Shown here one piece after another: positions 62,637 to 64,000 of a stretch of DNA of 64,000 nt. Source of the stretch: Lichenicoccus sp963693035. Its GTDB lineage: Bacteria; Pseudomonadota; Alphaproteobacteria; Acetobacterales; Acetobacteraceae. The position numbers were made by a program, and so were the translations under genes. Each line of letters starts with the position of its first letter. The first letter of the stretch is position 1. The notes under the pieces are model-generated. The model had not been told where the DNA came from and did not search any database. It saw only the letters and a list, made by a program, of their open reading frames with translations. Where the stretch lies: positions 496,001 to 560,000 of the forward strand of contig CAXMMQ010000003.1 of the NCBI GenBank assembly GCA_963693035.2. The letters are read 5' to 3'.

Positions 62637-62989
62637 TCATCGAATTGAAGCAGAGGGTTCACGCAACGGCGATCCCGCCTCTGTCGAGGCATCGAATGCG
62701 AAGCTGCAGGCGCGGAGTTGGGCAGGTTCAGTGTCCCACGAAGCTGGAAGAGCAGCCAGATCGGACGTTTCGTGAGATCCCTGGCCGGCGAGCCACTCGA
62801 AGCAGAGTTCGGTGAGCGCCGCGAAACATATCGGGAGTGCATGGACAGTAGATTGGTTGGCGCTGATCGTCGTGAGAACCCCGTCGCCGGTGAAGCTGTC
62901 AAGCGCATCCGCCTCCCCGTTTGCCTCGATCCGGACCTGCTTCCAGGACCCTTGCAGGCTGGCCAGGTCAGGTCCTGCTGGATCACGCC
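62637..62989 (-). pseudogene. Possible remnant of a lipocalin-like/TIGR03067-type domain gene
   Basis: In one minus-strand frame the run DLASLQGSWKQVRIEANGEA then VLTTISANQSTVHAL resembles the first half of small lipocalin-like domains that begin LxGTWxxVxxExxG. After this the sequence stops looking like the family and no start codon sits properly before it. It fills most of the 431-bp gap between the MFS gene and the methyltransferase gene. The identification rests on memory of that motif and is weak. Confidence 0.3.
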
Positions 62990-63814
62990 TTAGGTCGAAG
63001 CCCGTTCGAAGCAGAACCCGCTGAACTCGGCAACCGTATGTCCGGGATGGAACGGAATGTCGCACGCCATGTCGGTGACATTCCAGCGGTCCCGGATCAC
63101 GTAGCCATGCCGCTCGAAATAGCTGACGAAACCGGCCTCGTTGAAAATATGGTAGGGCGTGATCCCAGGCCCGTAGTTGTGCAGCGTAAAGAAGCTGGGC
63201 TTCTGGGTCAGCGCTACCTTGTTGACCAGGATATGGCGCGGCAACGATCCCAGATCCTCCAGCACGCCCGGGATCGCCGTCTCCATGTATTGCAGCGCGC
63301 CGGCGGCGAGCAGGATGTCGCAATCGCACGCGCGTTTCAGATCGCTCTCGAAACTCAGGCTCCCGGCTTGCTCGCGCAACGCCACCCTGCGTCCCTGCTC
63401 GGCGATATGCGGCACCTCGATCACCTGCCAGTGCAGTCCTTCCGGCATCGTATTGAACCGGCGATAGGCGTAATAGGCCAGACCGATGCTGCCGCCGACA
63501 TCGACCACCCTGCATCCCGGTGACAGCAACTGCCGGAGCCAGAACAGGACCGGGTATGTGCTCGGACGCACCGGCGCGATGTAGTCGACCCACATCCCGG
63601 CCGCGCCCTCATGGTCCCAGCCGCCCGCGCGTCGCTTCGGGATTGCCGCGTACGCCTCGGCGTACGACTTGAAGATCCCCCATTGCAGGCCGGTATTGTC
63701 GCGCCGACTCGCGGCATGCCCGACATAGGCCGCTTCCAGCAACGGCAGACGTCGCGCCATCGCACCGATCGGGGTCCGGGCCAATGCGATCCGCGCCATC
63801 GCCTGCAAGGTCAT
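62990..63814 (-). CDS. TIGR04325-family SAM-dependent methyltransferase
   Basis: A 274-residue protein of a methyltransferase family usually found in surface-polysaccharide clusters. Family features are GIFKSYAEAYAAIP, the SAM-binding VVDVGGSIGLAYYAYRRF, LHWQVIEVPHIAEQGRRVA, CDILLAAGALQYME, and the closing LHNYGPGITPYHIFNEAGFVSYFERHGY. AGGAG lies seven bases before the ATG. It begins 9 bases after the stop of the partial gene at the right edge, so both are probably in one glycan operon. Confidence 0.88.
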   Translation of the reverse strand: MTLQAMARIALARTPIGAMARRLPLLEAAYVGHAASRRDNTGLQWGIFKSYAEAYAAIPKRRAGGWDHEGAAGMWVDYIAPVRPSTYPVLFWLRQLLSPGCRVVDVGGSIGLAYYAYRRFNTMPEGLHWQVIEVPHIAEQGRRVALREQAGSLSFESDLKRACDCDILLAAGALQYMETAIPGVLEDLGSLPRHILVNKVALTQKPSFFTLHNYGPGITPYHIFNEAGFVSYFERHGYVIRDRWNVTDMACDIPFHPGHTVAEFSGFCFERAST

Positions 63815-63823
63815 TGAGTGCTC

Positions 63824-64000
63824 CTATGCGAACTCGCTCTCCAGAGCAGCGCGAACCCGTTGCACCACCGCATCCCAGGCTCGCGCCGGCGGCGAGCACC
63901 GCTCCTGGCGAAACTGGCGCAGACCCGGATACCAGCTTGTACCATGCTCGAAACCATCGCCCCAACGCCAGTCGCCACCGAAACGATCAAGCAGCCATAC
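63824..64000 (-). CDS. C-terminal fragment of a TPR/glycosyltransferase-like protein (runs off the edge)
   Basis: The last 58 codons of a gene that continues beyond the window. The readable end DWRWGDGFEHGTSWYPGLRQ, followed by FRQERCSPPARAWDAVVQRV, resembles the closing segment of TPR-containing glycosyltransferase (GT9-like) proteins, in which a DWRW...SWYPxLRLFRQ pattern comes before a final helix. The stop TAG is at 63824-63826, and the Shine-Dalgarno sequence of the next gene overlaps it. Identity is inferred from this short tail. Confidence 0.55.
   Translation of the reverse strand, partial: VWLLDRFGGDWRWGDGFEHGTSWYPGLRQFRQERCSPPARAWDAVVQRVRAALESEFA

Noticed and set aside
60757..62640. 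627-codon minus-strand frame joining MFS-antiphase and transposase-like sequence
   Set aside because: Only its end contains a real piece (the MATKFWLSERQW start of the transposase remnant); the rest is an off-frame reading of the intact MFS gene.

Overview
The window is GC-rich, densely packed bacterial chromosome with a clear alphaproteobacterial character. A Tim44-like gene, mltA and secB sit close together, gpsA follows tsaD, and hemC-hemD is transcribed away from tsaD. Together with tandem Tat-exported ferritin-like proteins, a complete xylose-isomerase cluster and decayed IS5-type DNA, this suggests Rhodospirillales, most likely Acetobacteraceae. That placement is inference from gene content and style. 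No rRNA, tRNA or CRISPR array was recognised.

Layout. 0-6.2 kb: envelope and housekeeping genes (RND outer-membrane factor, orphan DNA methyltransferase, mltA, Tim44-like protein, histidine phosphatase, secB). 6.2-9.5 kb: an unrecognised three-gene envelope module (OmpA lipoprotein, four-TM coiled-coil protein, exported protein). 9.6-12.9 kb: a small His/Gly/Tyr-rich membrane protein with DUF1345, then a BLUF photoreceptor gene overlapping a PAS-GGDEF-EAL gene. 12.9-19.6 kb: hemC-hemD-aldo/keto reductase, divergent from tsaD-rlmJ-gpsA-cyclophilin. 19.6-23.1 kb: an unclear gap, a divergent HxlR regulator and oxidoreductase pair, and a GT39-like membrane protein. 23.3-31.3 kb: xylFGH divergent from a LacI-type regulator and xylBA, so uptake, regulation and catabolism to xylulose-5-phosphate are encoded together. 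31.5-33.5 kb: two exported ferritin-like paralogs with strong hairpins after each.

33.5-40.4 kb: a surface-glycan cluster with a 1535-residue FkbM/three-GT4 fusion and two methyltransferases, closed by a hairpin element that supplies the stop codons of both flanking genes. 40.4-50.8 kb: glutathione transferase, CNT nucleoside transporter, glutathione peroxidase, a ribose-type ABC importer coupled to a tartrate/D-malate-type dehydrogenase, a GHKL-type ATPase and adenine deaminase. 50.8-60.5 kb: murJ, a porin, a broken MFS gene, mutS and glnD. 60.5-64 kb: a heavily decayed IS5-family transposase, an MFS transporter, a possible gene remnant, a TIGR04325-type methyltransferase and the C-terminus of another gene, probably a second glycan locus running off the edge.

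Many genes are translationally coupled through 1-11 nt overlaps (hemC/hemD/AKR, tsaD/rlmJ/gpsA, the ABC operon, mutS/glnD, GGDEF-EAL/BLUF). The high GC content gives very long antisense open frames over almost every gene; these were discarded. The least-explained parts are the OmpA-membrane-exported trio, the split blue-light/c-di-GMP pair, the giant glycosyltransferase and the GHKL ATPase with Asn in its usual Asp position.
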